From Hypsibius dujardini (Eukaryota > Tardigrada > Eutardigrada > Parachela > Hypsibiidae): DNA of 32,248 nt. The stretch lies in the NCBI GenBank assembly GCA_001579985.1, contig LRSR01008237.1:1-32248 (forward strand), given 5' to 3'. Below are positions 8,174 through 19,044 of the stretch, piece by piece. Position 1 is the first letter of the stretch. Every line of letters begins with the position of its first letter. The notes below the pieces were generated by a model. It did not search any database, was not told where the DNA came from, and saw only the letters and a program-made list of their open reading frames with translations. Both the position numbers and the translations under genes were made by a program.

Positions 8174-11100
8174 ATGGCCACAACGAGACAAGCCTCGCGC
8201 TTGCAGACCTACCAGAAAGGCGGAGGATATCGTGCGAGAGCGCAGTCCGTGGACTCAAGCACCGACACCTCGTGGGGCATCGCCTCGGAACATGAGTCCT
8301 ACAAGTCGCTGGTGGTTGACGACGACCGACGCTTCGAGGTGGATGAGGCCTTCCTGGACGGGCCGTTCCGGCGGGCCGGTCTGCATCGCTCTTTCAGTTT
8401 TCAGGGCTCCTCTAATCTGCGGAGTCGATACCTTTCTAAGGTGAAGCCGCATCTCTATCGTCATCCGGAGGACAATTGGGAGATTGAATCGCTGAGCTTC
8501 ACACGGCTGTCCGGCCATCAAAGGAAGACATTGTCTTGTATATGGGCGGCCAAGTTGTCGTACTTTTTCGCCCTGGGAATGATGCCTGTCGTGTTGCCGA
8601 TCATTGTAAGCAAGAGTATAGACAACTTAATTACGAATGCGTTCGATTCGGTTTTATTTTGAGAAAAAATTCTGTTCAGGTGGAGGCAAAAGGTCTCGGA
8701 TCTTTCGCCACCGGGACGTTGTTTGCTGTCTGGGGGCTGGCGACAGCTGTGTTCTGGCCGTTATGGCAGATGGCGGTATGTTACCGGCTTGCTTTGTACC
8801 ATCCTTGTCTGGAGTGGAGATTGGAATATGGAACAATTTTTCGTCTTTCAGATCTCAAAAACCGGGTCGAAAACCATGCTGATTCTGGGGCTCTGTTTGA
8901 CCGGGATCTCGTATCTTCTGTTTGGGTAGGCGCAAAGTTTTAAGCATGTAGAGTTCATTGGAAGCTCGCAGAAAGCAAGATTTTTGGGCTGTTACTTTAG
9001 GTGTCTTCATTTTGAGCCGGATTGGCAACGCTTCATAATTATATCCTATATCCTTCGGGTCATAGAAGGAGCCGGATATGCCGGTAAGTTGTTCAATTAC
9101 AAGTATAGAGGCAACTGTCACGGCAGGAACTTTTAAACAAGGAAACAGCCAGACGGGCAGGCAGGCAGAAAAAGAGACAGACAGAGAGACAGACAGCCAT
9201 GGCTGTCTGCACACTAATACAGAGAAGCAGACAGACAGGCCGACGGATACCTACAGACACAAGAAGCACAGACATACTGACACACAGACATAAATCGATA
9301 CAGACATACAGATACACAGACACACACAAGCACAAACAAACAGACGCACAGATACAAACAGAAATAGAGACCCAGACACACATGCATACTGACGCACCGA
9401 CGCACAAACACACCCACAGGCACACCGTCACAAACAGACACAGACGCACAGACTCAAACATGGTTACATAAAAACATATCGGTACACAAACTTAGAAAAA
9501 TTTACAATATTTCTTCCATTGCAGCAATTGAGATTGCAGTAACTGCAAAGGTCCTAATGGAGTTTCCGCGACACGAGAGCGGAGCATACGTGCGTACCCT
9601 ATCGCGCGTGAACACCTAACGCTTTCTGGCTGTTTTTTATCCGAATTGCTTTTTTTCAGGGCAGCACACAAAACTGCATTGGGGTCGGTCTGACCATTGG
9701 AAGCTGCCTCGGAGGCTTTCTATATTCCGTCAGTAACTCAAGTGCCAGCATCCCCTGACAGTATTATTACCTGACCGTGTCATCCCTTTGAAGGTGGCCG
9801 ACGTTGCGGCATCCTTAATCACCGGCGGGCTCTTACTATTCCTCATCGGATTCATCACAATCTGCCTGCTGGAAAAACGACCTTACATCTGTATGAACGC
9901 CTTATCGGTTCTAATTCATGCATGAGTAAACCAAATGATTTTCCGTCCTCATAGACTCCAATGATTCTCAGTCCCCAAGGCATAAGCGAAAGTTCCTAAG
10001 ACAAATGTCCGTTTGGGTGGCATTAGCCATGCTATTTTTCGGAACATTTGCCCTCAGCTGTTTGATACCCATTTTAGAGCCCCATCTCCGAGAGGTCAGT
10101 CAAGAACTACCGCGAAACGCCTTTGATAATTTTTTCGGCATCTTCCGCTTCTCTTGGGATGTTTTCATAGGTGGAACGCAGAATGACACCACTTCATTTT
10201 TTTAAATTAGAAAAATATTAGTGATGATTTATAAAATTTATTTTATCGGCGACTAAATCAAAACTTTCTTCGGTAAAAGCTCAGAGTTGGGAAAACACAG
10301 GAAGATTCCACCGTTTTCCTTGATCCTCACTGTAAAAATGAAGATTTACAGAAATTCATCAAATATAATTTTATTTTGAACTGTCCCATTTCGCATTTAT
10401 TTTTAATTCGATTGGTATCAACGTAATAATTTTCGGATGTAAGGGGGCGGAGCTATTGGCAGTTTATAAAACAGGGCCGAAAATTCCAGCGAAGCTACTC
10501 AGAGTTGGCATGTAGCTCCACCCCCTGATGCCAGAAAAGTTTTTCGCTGATGACAGTCGATTTCCAATTGATTCGAAATGGAATAGTTCCAAAATAATAA
10601 TATTTATTGCATTTTGTGAGACAGCCATTTTTACAGAGAAATCATGGGAAACGGAATCTTACAGTGTTTTCCCAACTTTGAAATTTCGCCAGAAAATTTT
10701 TAGATTTATTCACCGATGAAATAAATTTTATAAATTATCACTGACATTGTGCTAAAAAAACAAAGCGGAGACATTCTGCGTTCCACCTGTGAAAAAAAAA
10801 CACATCTCCAATCAGGAAGTTAGCTCACATTGTTTCGTTTTTTTCACCAGATTTTCACACCACATTACACCGTCGAAGGCATCGTCCTGGCGGCGATCCC
10901 ACTGTCCTTCGCCTTCGGTACGGCCATCTGGCAGTGGCTCATCACTCACGACTACATCTGCGGCCTGGACTCGGTCAGCATCGCTGGGTTAATTATCGTC
11001 GCAGTGACGCTCTTGCTACTGGGTCCCAGCAAAGCCTTCAACATTCCCATTGAGTAAGGATCTTTCGTGTCAAAAAGGCTCCCGGTAATCAGCCGGTCAT

Positions 11101-12667
11101 TGTGATTAATCTATAACTTTTTGCTCCGAAGTTTGCTCTGGCTTGATGTGGTATGCTTTCTGGCTATCGGCGGGGCGGCCAGCATGATCTACACATCCAC
11201 CATCAACGCACTGCTGGAAGGAGCTGAGTAAGTTCCTGCTCCAGAACTGCACTAAAAATGTTGTCATTAATTTTTAGTTTTAATCTTTTTAGTTGAAGAT
11301 AAAACTGAACTAAAGTTTTGTAGTCATATTAGATTTAAATGGCGAAAACCAAAAACAAACTAAATTCCCTCGGTTAATTTCGACTAAAAAATTCACTAAT
11401 GTTTAGTGGACTAAAAAGGTAAATTAGTCAATTAGTTTTAGTTTTTTTATTTTGTCACGCTTATCTCTCTCACAGCATACGGCGACCTCAGCGACCCAAA
11501 AATGCAAATTGGTCTTTTATTGTCGGACAAAGTTCATTCAGGAATTAGAAATAAATGACCTCTCTAAATTGTTGAACAAAACCATTCTAAATTGAATTTG
11601 ACAAGTTGTTTAACCCGTTAACGCCCAATGTCGTCAAATGACGATAAATGGTAACCTCCGAATTTTCACGCACACATAGTTTGAATGATTTGCTAAACTT
11701 AACTGATTTTAAAGGTTGGTATCTTACTTAAAAATCAGAAATTATGGTTTGGTAATTTGCGACTTGAACAATCTCCGGCAGAAATTGCCAAAGTTAACCA
11801 ATTTTCACTTTTTTGAGTGAAATAGGTCTCCGCAGGCTGTGAGCTGGCCAAATTTTTTTAAAAAATGTGGTTTTTTTCATCCACCAAGTTGACCATCTAT
11901 CGACAGTCTCTAAAAATAATTATCTGAGTCAGCTTGTTCAATGGCACGTGGTCAGTGGTCAACGAAGGCGTCCGATCTGGCACCGGGCGTTAACGTGTTA
12001 AAGATTTATCTGAAAAATTATTTGAAAAGTTGTTTCAAAAGTTGTTTCAAAAGCTCCTCAAAATCGGCTTGGGATGAAAAATTGTACGTCGCTACAATTG
12101 ATTTCCGCTATTTATTGCAGGTTAAAAAAGATGAATAAATTAGCAGCATATTCCACCATCACAACGATGATTGTCCTCACACAGAGTATCGCGTAGGTCC
12201 AGTCGGTTATACTTACTTGAGCACCTCATGCGGCTTTCTTTTCTGCAAATATGTCTGTTAAACTACGAACTTGTACGGGCTGCAGATTGGTCATAGGAGC
12301 GCCCATTGGAGGGTCCCTGTTCCAGTATCTGGACTTCCAGGCAGCGACCTCCATAATATCCGTCATTCTCTTCTGCGTTTGTGGGTTGGCACTCCTCCAC
12401 TGCACCGTCAAATGCGTCCTCACGGTGCGCCAGTACCGCCGATTGGTGATGGCCTCGGAAGCGGAACAGGCCGAAGCTCGACGTACTCGCACATTCCGCG
12501 CACCAGTGATGGGAGCCTCCGCGGCTGCCGCGTCCTCTCCCAAGCCCACCATCCTGGACCGGAACTTCTCCAGGAATTCACAATTCACTGCCAGTCGGCT
12601 GACAGATCGTCGGCCGCTTTTAGCCTCACCGACCGGTAAAGGCCGGTCTTATGGCACTTATCTCTGA
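8174..12667 (+). CDS. Major facilitator transporter, SLC18B1-like (vesicular amine/polyamine type)
   Basis: Predicted 12-helix proton-coupled vesicular transporter related to SLC18B1 and the vesicular amine transporters. Twelve coding exons, all in phase: 8174-8605, 8680-8775, 8852-8925, 9001-9083, 9525-9589, 9660-9728, 9794-9890, 9955-10094, 10851-11053, 11132-11227, 12121-12192 and 12286-12667, giving 602 residues. A polar N-terminus of about 115 residues, rich in Ser and Arg, precedes helix 1 (YFFALGMMPVVLPII). Family signatures are YILRVIEGAGYAA, the FPRHESGAY block running into GVGLTIGSCLGGFLYS (equivalent to FPxNVATxxGxxExxxGxGLxxGPxxGGFLY in SLC18B1), and LLLGPSKAF. The C-terminal tail is long and basic/Ser-rich (from about residue 515). 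The exon 5 donor was set at GCATAC|GTGCGT because it restores the family spacing. Introns 4, 8 and 10 carry repeats. Substrate is unknown. Confidence 0.87.
9125..9470 (+). repeat. CAGA/CACA-type degenerate microsatellite in transporter intron 4
   Basis: About 350 bp of imperfect CAGACA, CAGG and CACA units fill most of the 441-bp intron 4. Long open frames through it on both strands (Thr/Asp/His-rich or Cys/Val/Ser-rich) are artefacts of the repeat. Confidence 0.9.
10153..10815. repeat. Full-length inverted-repeat element in transporter intron 8
   Basis: The left end CTTGGGATGTTTTCATAGG and the following GTGGAACGCAGAATG pair with CATTCTGCGTTCCACCTGTG near the right end. Inner arms (GGAAAACACAGGAAGATTCC / GGAATCTTACAGTGTTTTCC) and the core AGGGGGCGGAGCTA / TAGCTCCACCCCCT also pair. 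The right terminus carries an extended A-run. It lies within the intron 10095-10850 and takes up most of it, in a gene that otherwise looks intact. Confidence 0.8.
11262..11460. repeat. TTTTAGT/ACTAAAA-type degenerate repeat
   Basis: Clustered TTTTAGT and its complement ACTAAAA, often arranged as near-palindromes around TTAGTNNACTAA, inside transporter intron 10. The same type of repeat forms the region at 26490-26890. Confidence 0.65.
11610..12001. mobile_element. TTAA-flanked miniature inverted-repeat transposon (piggyBac-like)
   Basis: TTAA at 11610-11613 is followed by CCCGTTAACGCCC. The other end reads GGGCGTTAACGTG followed by TTAA at 11998-12001. The 13-base termini match as inverted repeats at 12 positions, and the flanking TTAA is the target duplication expected of piggyBac-superfamily transposition. 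The 384-bp body has no transposase frame, so it is a non-autonomous element. It sits in intron 10 of the SLC18B1-like gene. Confidence 0.75.
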
Positions 12668-13140
12668 CTTGCACGCGATTTGTTAGGTCCGTTTTGATGA
12701 CCCATAAAGACAGTTTACATGCTCATTCACTAACACCTGGCCACGGTGGACCGTTTACTATAAAAACTGCGCAACTTATGCTATCAAAGTGACCGACTTT
12801 TTTGAAGAACCAACGGTTTGAATTGTTTTTTTCATTAAAGTAATTGGGAAGATCAATTCAGTTCCCCGCACTGCTATACGGGGAAGTCCACTTAAAGCGA
12901 CAACATATGGATTGAAGCTTTTTCATGCCCATCACTTTGGAAGTGTTTGACTCGTTGTTCTCAGTTCAAATAAGAAATCCTCTGATTCTCTGATTCCTCC
13001 GATTCCGCAATTTTTTTCTATAATACTTATTTAAAAATGGTTTCTATCGAATTAGCCTTCCAGATGGTTTAATATAAAGCTAATTTGTGCTTCTAACGAT
13101 CACAATCAGCCAATCTGTTGGTAAATTTCACGTGTAAATT
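12668..13140. other. Intergenic, presumed 3' UTR of the transporter
   Basis: No gene seen. An ATTAAA hexamer near 12833 is a possible polyadenylation signal for the transporter gene. Confidence 0.45.
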
Positions 13141-13808
13141 TCAAATCACGTGCGCGACAGGCACGCACAGAGAGTGACCACTGACCAAGACCTGATCAGC
13201 ATAGATAGCAACAACTTGCAACATTCGACTATTCTTGAGTCCACAGAGAAAGTGGGAATTTGGATCAGGGGCCGCGGCTGCGACGGCAGGTGGCGACCCG
13301 GTAGGTAACACAGTCGAGACTGGATCTGTAGATGCCGCTAAGACCGAGTCAGGGACAGCAGACGACCTGGTCAAACGTTCGTCTACATTGGCACTGTTCT
13401 TCAAAATGGTCACAGTCTGTAACAGACAAAATTTTAGTCAACTACCAGACAGAGAGACTGAGAGATAGACAAACGAACAGACATACAGACATACACACAC
13501 ACAGACACACACACAGACACACACACAGACACACACACAGGCAGACAGACGGACGGAAGGACGGAAGGACGGATTCTCAGGTAAACAGGCAGACAGACGA
13601 ACAGACACGCAGACAAATCGAGAGACAGACAGAGAGACCGACAAACAGACACACTAGCCTAGAATAAAACGTATTAAGCATGCACTCTTTAGGGCCAAGC
13701 AGACTCTTTAGGGCGAACCTGATATTGATCATTGAAGTAGATCGTGACATTTACACCATGAGCGGCCACCTTCCTCGGGAAGGTATCAATTGCTTCTCGG
13801 GATTCTTT
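13141..13808 (-). CDS. Doubtful two-exon open frame, unrecognised
   Basis: Two candidate minus-strand exons are compatible in phase 0: 13808-13719 (KESREAIDTFPRKVAAHG to NDQYQ) and 13416-13141 (TVTILKNSANVDERL to a stop after CVPVAHVI). The second begins at a good acceptor (TTTGTCTGTTACAG). The donor of the first (CAG|GTTCGC) is poor. An open frame further upstream (14063-13851) ends at a consensus donor (GA|GTGAGT), but its phase does not fit the next exon. The second exon is Ala/Pro/Ser-rich. No domain is recognised. The intervening intron holds a CAGA array. It may be part of a real gene with a different exon structure, or chance. Confidence 0.25.
13441..13650 (+). repeat. CAGA/CACA-type microsatellite
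   Basis: Imperfect ACAGACAC, GACGGAAG and CAGACAGA units over about 200 bp. Long frames on both strands through it are repeat artefacts. Confidence 0.9.
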
Positions 13809-14215
13809 CTGAGCGACGGAAGCTGGGAGCGCTCTCGCCACAACGTTGACTCACTCCAAAATGGGGACATGACTTTGCAGTTGCCGCTGCGAGTAGGTCG
13901 CTTTCCGGATCGTAAAATAAGACAAGTTCAGGGAGGAAATGGACATTTCTGAAGACAGGGCTTCGCGCAGAGCATCTGAGTAGGCAAAACGTTGCGGGGT
14001 GGCATTCGAGGATTCCGACATGCGCAGGAAAAATGTCAGCACAGTAGGGCGATCCGTTCTCAAACAGGATCTACTTCAAAAACCAGCTACCGCATCGGCA
14101 CGTTCTTTTGGAGGGGAGTAGACTCGTGTCTGATCATGTCGTATAGGACGACGACCAGTTTTCCTAAATGAGCGGAAACTAGAAATTTATTATTGCCCCG
14201 GCCCTCATCGCTCCC

Positions 14216-14290
14216 GATTTGTCTATCTGCCTGTGTGTCGGTCTGCGTGTCTGTCTGTGTGTCTGTGTGTCTGTGTTTCTGTCTAGTGTC
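14216..14290 (-). repeat. CAGA-type microsatellite (TCTG on + strand)
   Basis: About 75 bp of TGTCTG/TGTGTC units directly abutting the truncated left end of the inverted-repeat element at 14291. Confidence 0.85.
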
Positions 14291-14814
14291 TGTTTGGGAA
14301 GACAATAGAAGAATCCGTTTTCCCTCATTTTAACTGTAAACACTTCCGTTTTGGGAAATAGTTAAAATTAAAGAGTTTTATCGCTGCCCTCTCAAAACTC
14401 TCATTGAAATCGATTGGTATCAGCAGAAGTGTTTTGGAGGTCAGGGGCGGAGCTACAGTTCATTGTAGAACCCGACCGGAAACTTACGAGTGATATTCCA
14501 GAAACGACGCATAGCTTCGCATAGCTCCACCCCCTGACCGCCAAAAAAAATTCTGCTTAGTGTCAAACGATTTCAAATTGAAATTTGAGAGGGATAATTT
14601 CAAAATCTTCTAAATTAAATTATTTCTTAAAACTGACGTTTTTGCAATCAAAATAAGGGGAAATGTTATCTTCCACAGTTTCCCGCGTTGAAATTCTGCC
14701 AAAAAGGTTTTCGGAGCCTGAGCGATAAAGTTGAAAGTAATCATAATTATAGTTCTATTGAAAAACTTTAAAGCAGACTCATTCAGGGTCCCCTCTCTGA
14801 AAATCGTCCCAAGT
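14291..14814. repeat. Inverted-repeat element, left end truncated at a microsatellite
   Basis: Starts inside the left arm (TTGGGAAGACAATAGAAGAA) and runs through the core GGTCAGGGGCGGAGCTACAG / CATAGCTCCACCCCCTGACC to a full right end (TCTCTGAAAATCGTCCCAAG). The central loop is clearly homologous to that of the copy at 6570-7230: both contain AGTGATATTCCAGAAA(C/T)GACGCATAGC. The outer left arm is missing, replaced by the TCTG array. Confidence 0.75.
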
Positions 14815-15784
14815 AAGGATGGAGCTGTCATGTCCGCTCCGTTCCGCCGAGGCTTTTTATTCTTGCGGTCATTCCGCTCGACGTTTCTGACTGGGTCCAA
14901 AGGTCGGTAGACTCCGTCTTGAGGAAGCCTGAATCAGCTGATTGCCATGGTTTGCCCACGACGATGATTCGACTTCTGCTGTGTGTGTTCTTCCCGATTT
15001 AGACTTTACTCTCATGTGGATTTTGATCTCCTCAAGTCGCGCGATATCTGGTCGGAATTTGGCCTCGTTTGTGCTACAAGCCTGACAGGAGTTCACTGAT
15101 AGAATTCACGTACGGGCGAGTCATTCCGGGCGACAGTGGAATTCGCCGTGAATGAAGGGTAATTGCATCAGCGAGCTCCTGCAATTCCATTCCCGGAGTT
15201 TCCCATTATTTCCCGACGACCGCTTCGAGTTCGCTCAAACTACCACCCCACCTTATTTTTTGCACATCGTTTGGCCATCCGAAAATCATCACCGGAATCG
15301 GCACACTGCGTTCATCATTTGTCATCGGAGAATGTCGGGAATTTAATTTCGTTTTACGCTGTTGCTGCTGATCAAGCAATCAAGCAACAGGTTTCCCGGT
15401 CGAGTGTCGGAATCCGATTCCTGTCTTGTGATTACGTAATATTTTTTTACCGCCTTGCGACTCACCACCACACTATTTCACGCACCTGGACAAAATTTCA
15501 GAATTTGAGACATTTCGTCCTTCTTCTGGCTTGAGACAGTTCGGATCCGTGGTGAATCGGTGAAGTTGGAGATCGCGAGCGCGTCAATCAACCGATCAAT
15601 CCGAGGCGACTCGTTTGACGTGCTGGACTTCCAGTTTTATCTTACGCCACGCGGATTTCCTATTGTTTATTCTATTTAATTTCGGTAATTATTATTTTTT
15701 CTTTTATGTTTTATTAAAAATTTCAAAGAAAAATGCAAAATATGAAAACGTATATTATTTAAAATAATTTATTTTTGTTTTTAG
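14815..15784. other. Intergenic and presumed 5' region of the PRELI-domain gene
   Basis: GC-richer than average, with open frames on both strands (15096-14869 on the minus strand, 15163-15534 on the plus strand) that match no known family. A strong acceptor (TTTGTTTTTAG) ends at 15784, 34 bases before the PRELID3-like start codon, so the region probably contains a 5' UTR exon and intron of that gene. Confidence 0.4.
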
Positions 15785-15818
15785 ATTATTATCCACGTTC
15801 AGGTGAAAGTCGGTCACT

Positions 15819-16915
15819 ATGAAAATCTGGCAGTCGCAGCACGTGTTCGACCACCCCTGGGAGATGATCTCGCAAGCCGCCTGGCGAAAGTACCCCAACC
15901 CCAACAATGCCAATATTGTCGCTATCGACGTGCTGGATCGGAGGCTGTCGCTTGAGGGCGGCTTGACTACTGACCGGCTCTTCACCACCAAATTTGCGTT
16001 TCCTAAATGGATCTCCCCGTTTATTCCGCTAAGCGAATTTTGCTATTCAACGGAACGATCAACCGTTAATCCCGCGGCAAGAAGTATGGTGTTGGAAGCC
16101 AGAAATCTTAGCCTTGGTACGTCTTATTTATTTGCCGATTTATCATCCAATTAAGGAGCCCTCTTTCACTTTTTTTAGCTTTGGTATTCGTGGCTTACTG
16201 ACAAATGATTTTATGAAGCCAGAAATTAATAGATCAACAATTAATCGAATGATATTAATTAATTGATCAGTAATTAAACTAATTAATTGGTTAATAAAAT
16301 ATGAACAATTTCGGCTAATTAAACAATAAATGTGTTAGTGATTAACGAGATTACCCTTCAAACTTTGCCAGTTTCTGATGCTTTTTCTGAATTACGTTTT
16401 TAACTGAAGCACAATCATGTCTGTCAGTCTGTCTATCTCTCTGTCTGCCTTCTCTCTACCTATTTATCGGTTTGCCTGTCTGCCTGCTTGTCTGTTTGTT
16501 TGTTTGTCTTACTGTCAGTTTGTCTGTCAGTCTCTCTCAGTGTCAGTTTGTCTTTCTGTTTCTCAATTAGTACAAACCTACGCAAATGCTGCCGTAAAAA
16601 TGTCGTTCCTTCTGAAGATTTTATCTCATTACCTATTCGTTCTTATCCACTCATTTAGGTAGCGTAATAACTGTGGAGGAACGCTTGGAATACACACCGC
16701 ATCCCGCGGACTCAACGAAAACCCTACTGACCCAACAGGCAGTCATTACAGTAAACGGACTCCCTCTGGTCGGGCGAATAGAAACCGCCATGGCGTCGAC
16801 TATCGCGGCCAACGCCAACAAGGGGCGGCAAGCGATGGAATGGGTGGTGACCACGATCACTGCCGAGGCCGCGGAGCTCTCCCGTGCTTTCGAATCTCTG
16901 ACCACCATGGCGTGA
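15819..16915 (+). CDS. PRELI-domain lipid transfer protein, PRELID3/slowmo type
   Basis: Predicted mitochondrial intermembrane-space phospholipid transfer protein; family members work with TRIAP1-type partners to move phosphatidic acid or phosphatidylserine. Two exons, 15819-16116 and 16659-16915, with a phase 1 intron (CTTG|GTACGT ... ATTTAG|GTAGC), give 184 residues, close to the usual ~190. The start MKIWQSQHVFDHPWEMISQA is the hallmark N-terminus. It is followed by WRKYPNPNNANI, DVLDRRL, DRLFTTKFAFP, then EERLEYTPHPADSTKTLLTQ, and the helix MASTIAANANKGRQAMEWV. All are in the expected order, so the PRELI/MSF1 domain spans nearly the whole protein. The intron contains a TCTG array. The 3' end lies about 570 bp from the tail-to-tail receptor fragment. 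Confidence 0.93.
16419..16560 (+). repeat. TCTG-type microsatellite in the PRELID3 intron
   Basis: Imperfect GTCTGTCT/GCCTGTCT units on the plus strand within intron 16117-16658; the local open frame is a repeat artefact. Confidence 0.85.
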
Positions 16916-17340
16916 TACGAATTGGTCACTCGTATTATTACTCTTTTGAGTTGAGATTACCGGCCGTCCTTGCTCCTCCGACTTTTGTCTGATCTTCTCC
17001 AATCAATTAGTGCTTGATACGTGAGTGCCTTGTTGACCGGTTATATGCTGCTTGATTGTCGGTGTCAGCGTCCTTCGATTTTGTGGCACACAAGTTCTAT
17101 TGAATGATGCCAGTTTGAGTTGGAAATCGAAACGTTCATCCCGCTTGCGTGGTTTTGCAGTGAAGAAAGTCGGTGTCGAGCTTCCACCAGTTGTGGTCGC
17201 CGTGCCTGTTAAAAGTCGCACATGCAGACGCAATGGTGTACACAACGGATTGCTCATGTAGTAGGATAAGTACAGACGTGTAGAAACGGTACGGCTTTTT
17301 AAGTACCTGTGAAGTCGCCGGTGCTTTGCAATGATAAATT

Positions 17341-17440
17341 TTGAAATTACCATAATGATAGCTCTAGTAAATCTTTCACGGATACAAAGCGGAAAATCTT
17401 GTAAAGCGGAGACATTCCCCCTTTGAAAATCTTCCCAAGT
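17341..17440. repeat. Right-end fragment of the inverted-repeat family
   Basis: Ends in AAAGCGGAGACATTCCCCC followed by TTTGAAAATCTTCCCAAGT, matching the right termini of the copies at 6570-7230 and 14291-14814. No left half is present. It lies about 50 bp beyond the last recognisable exon of the truncated receptor copy. Confidence 0.65.
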
Positions 17441-17489
17441 CAGCCGGTTTTTTTTTGTGGACTTGAGTTGTCACCGTAGTTTGGCTTAC

Positions 17490-18663
17490 CAGGAGGAGAC
17501 GAAGCTGCACGGGTGAGCCCAGGAAGAGCAAAACTACAATTAAACTAGGAGGATAAGGTATTGGGACAGGTCATACCATTGGAACTGGATCACTTACTGC
17601 GGTTGCGCGTTGCAAACAGGGTGAGGAAGAACTGAAAGTCAAAGTGAGAATGATTCGCGGAGGCGTAGATGGTGCTATCCGCCAGAATGATCTCCTCCTT
17701 CAACATGGCATTTGTTAGACGCGCGGCGAAGAAGTAAAAATTGGTTGAATTCTCATCGAGGAGTATCTCGATCGAGGTCCAGCTGTGCATCTTCAGGAGG
17801 GGCAAAAGATGTGGCCATAGTAGGAGGACGGATAGAGGTTGGTCATGACCCACGTCAGACTTGTTTGTTTGTTGTGCAAAATCGGATCGGAATTAGATCT
17901 TTAAGAACAACGCATGAGAAGGTTCGCAGCTACAGAAGGGTTATCCAGCCGGCTCAACTTGGCTAGATAACCCTTCTGTAGTCGTGATTCGTGAAGATTA
18001 AACGGTATATAATATAGCGTTTAATGATCAAGGCCTACGTTCTAATAAACAGAACGTTCCAACAGGCCGCCAGCTGATTCAGTTGAGCAGCTTCAATGCA
18101 TCCTTCATATAAAAGATTATGTAATATATTAATCTAATTTAACAATTATTATAGTCATCACACATTTTTGTCACAAATTATCACAATTATCTAATTTAAA
18201 ATATTTATCTAATTTAAGATGTACAATAGGTAGTAAAAGATATAAATTATATATATAAATCTTAACAAAATAGCTTACCGGAGGTAATGACCGCCACCAT
18301 ACTGTTGACATCGTGCTCGGTACTGTACCATTTAGCAAGGATGTCCTGGACTTGATTTTGAAAGGTCACACAATCTACGACACTGTCGTTGTAGAGGTAC
18401 ACGTGGGAGATGATGAAGCTCTCATTCAATCTGCCACGGAGTCTCTCGATGCTGACATCGAAGGCCGGACCCGTGAGAGCAATCATGGAAGCGGTCGAGG
18501 GAACGGCACCTTCAAACTGTGTTAAGCCAGGGGAAACAATCTCCAAATTAATCTTTACGGGCGAGGATCTGCTGCACCTTGCAGCAGCATTCACCGATTG
18601 CAGTATAACATCGTCCCGAAGAAGCAGCAAAAAGCACTGGCCAAAAATTGCTGGGCTAAGCAT
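17490..18663 (-). pseudogene. Truncated natriuretic-peptide-receptor-like gene, copy 1
   Basis: Minus strand, 5' part only. Exon 1 is 18663-18279, with a signal-like N-terminus MLSPAIFGQCFLLLL and TGPAFDVSIERLRGRLNESF. Exon 2 is 18102-18039 (CIEAAQLNQLAACWNVLFI), exon 3 is 17898-17598 and exon 4 is 17533-17490 (LLFLGSPVQLRLLL). Exon 1 is very close to that of copy 2. Exon 3 is 301 bp against 308 in copies 2 and 3. Two missing codons plus one missing base, in a C-rich stretch around 17806-17818, put a stop right after GHIFCPS; the correct frame resumes at MHSWTSIEILLDENS. No homologue of exons 5-12 exists between here and PRELID3. It is therefore a broken and truncated duplicate, unless the one-base loss is an assembly error; the truncation stands either way. 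Confidence 0.8.
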
Positions 18664-19044
18664 TGATTGATCAGGCTAATAATTTGCAGGAAGAAAAACG
18701 ATGTCTTTCCCATCAACTGGAAAGCCTAGACACGACAATACCGGTAATCCCCATAAATCCGTCAAGATCATTCTTGATACTGTTGTTTTTCTTTTACAAC
18801 TGTAGTTCGGTGAAATTGGAGAGATGTTTGCGTAGCAATTTCCTTAAACAATACCCCTATCTATCACAGGTAGCATGTAAAATACAGTAATTCTTCGGCA
18901 ACGGCACACTTAATCTTTTTGTTGGCTTCAGGTTGCTTTGTTGTTATTCAAACTTCCGGTGAACGTGCGCTGTTATATGTGAGCTGCATTAAAGCACTTA
19001 AAATCTCATCAAATTATCTGTGGCTTTTATATAATGCGTGTTCT
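18664..19044. other. Spacer between receptor copies 1 and 2
   Basis: Contains the 3' flank of copy 2, which is recognisably similar to the 3' flank of copy 3 (a conserved CACCGGAAG-containing stretch on the minus strand). The duplicated unit therefore extends past the stop codon. No gene seen. Confidence 0.55.

Noticed and set aside
9093-9471. Long open frames on both strands
   Set aside because: They are translations of CAGA/CACA repeats; the interval is intron 4 of the transporter. The same applies to frames at 13332-13667, 16417-16662 and 24935-25075.
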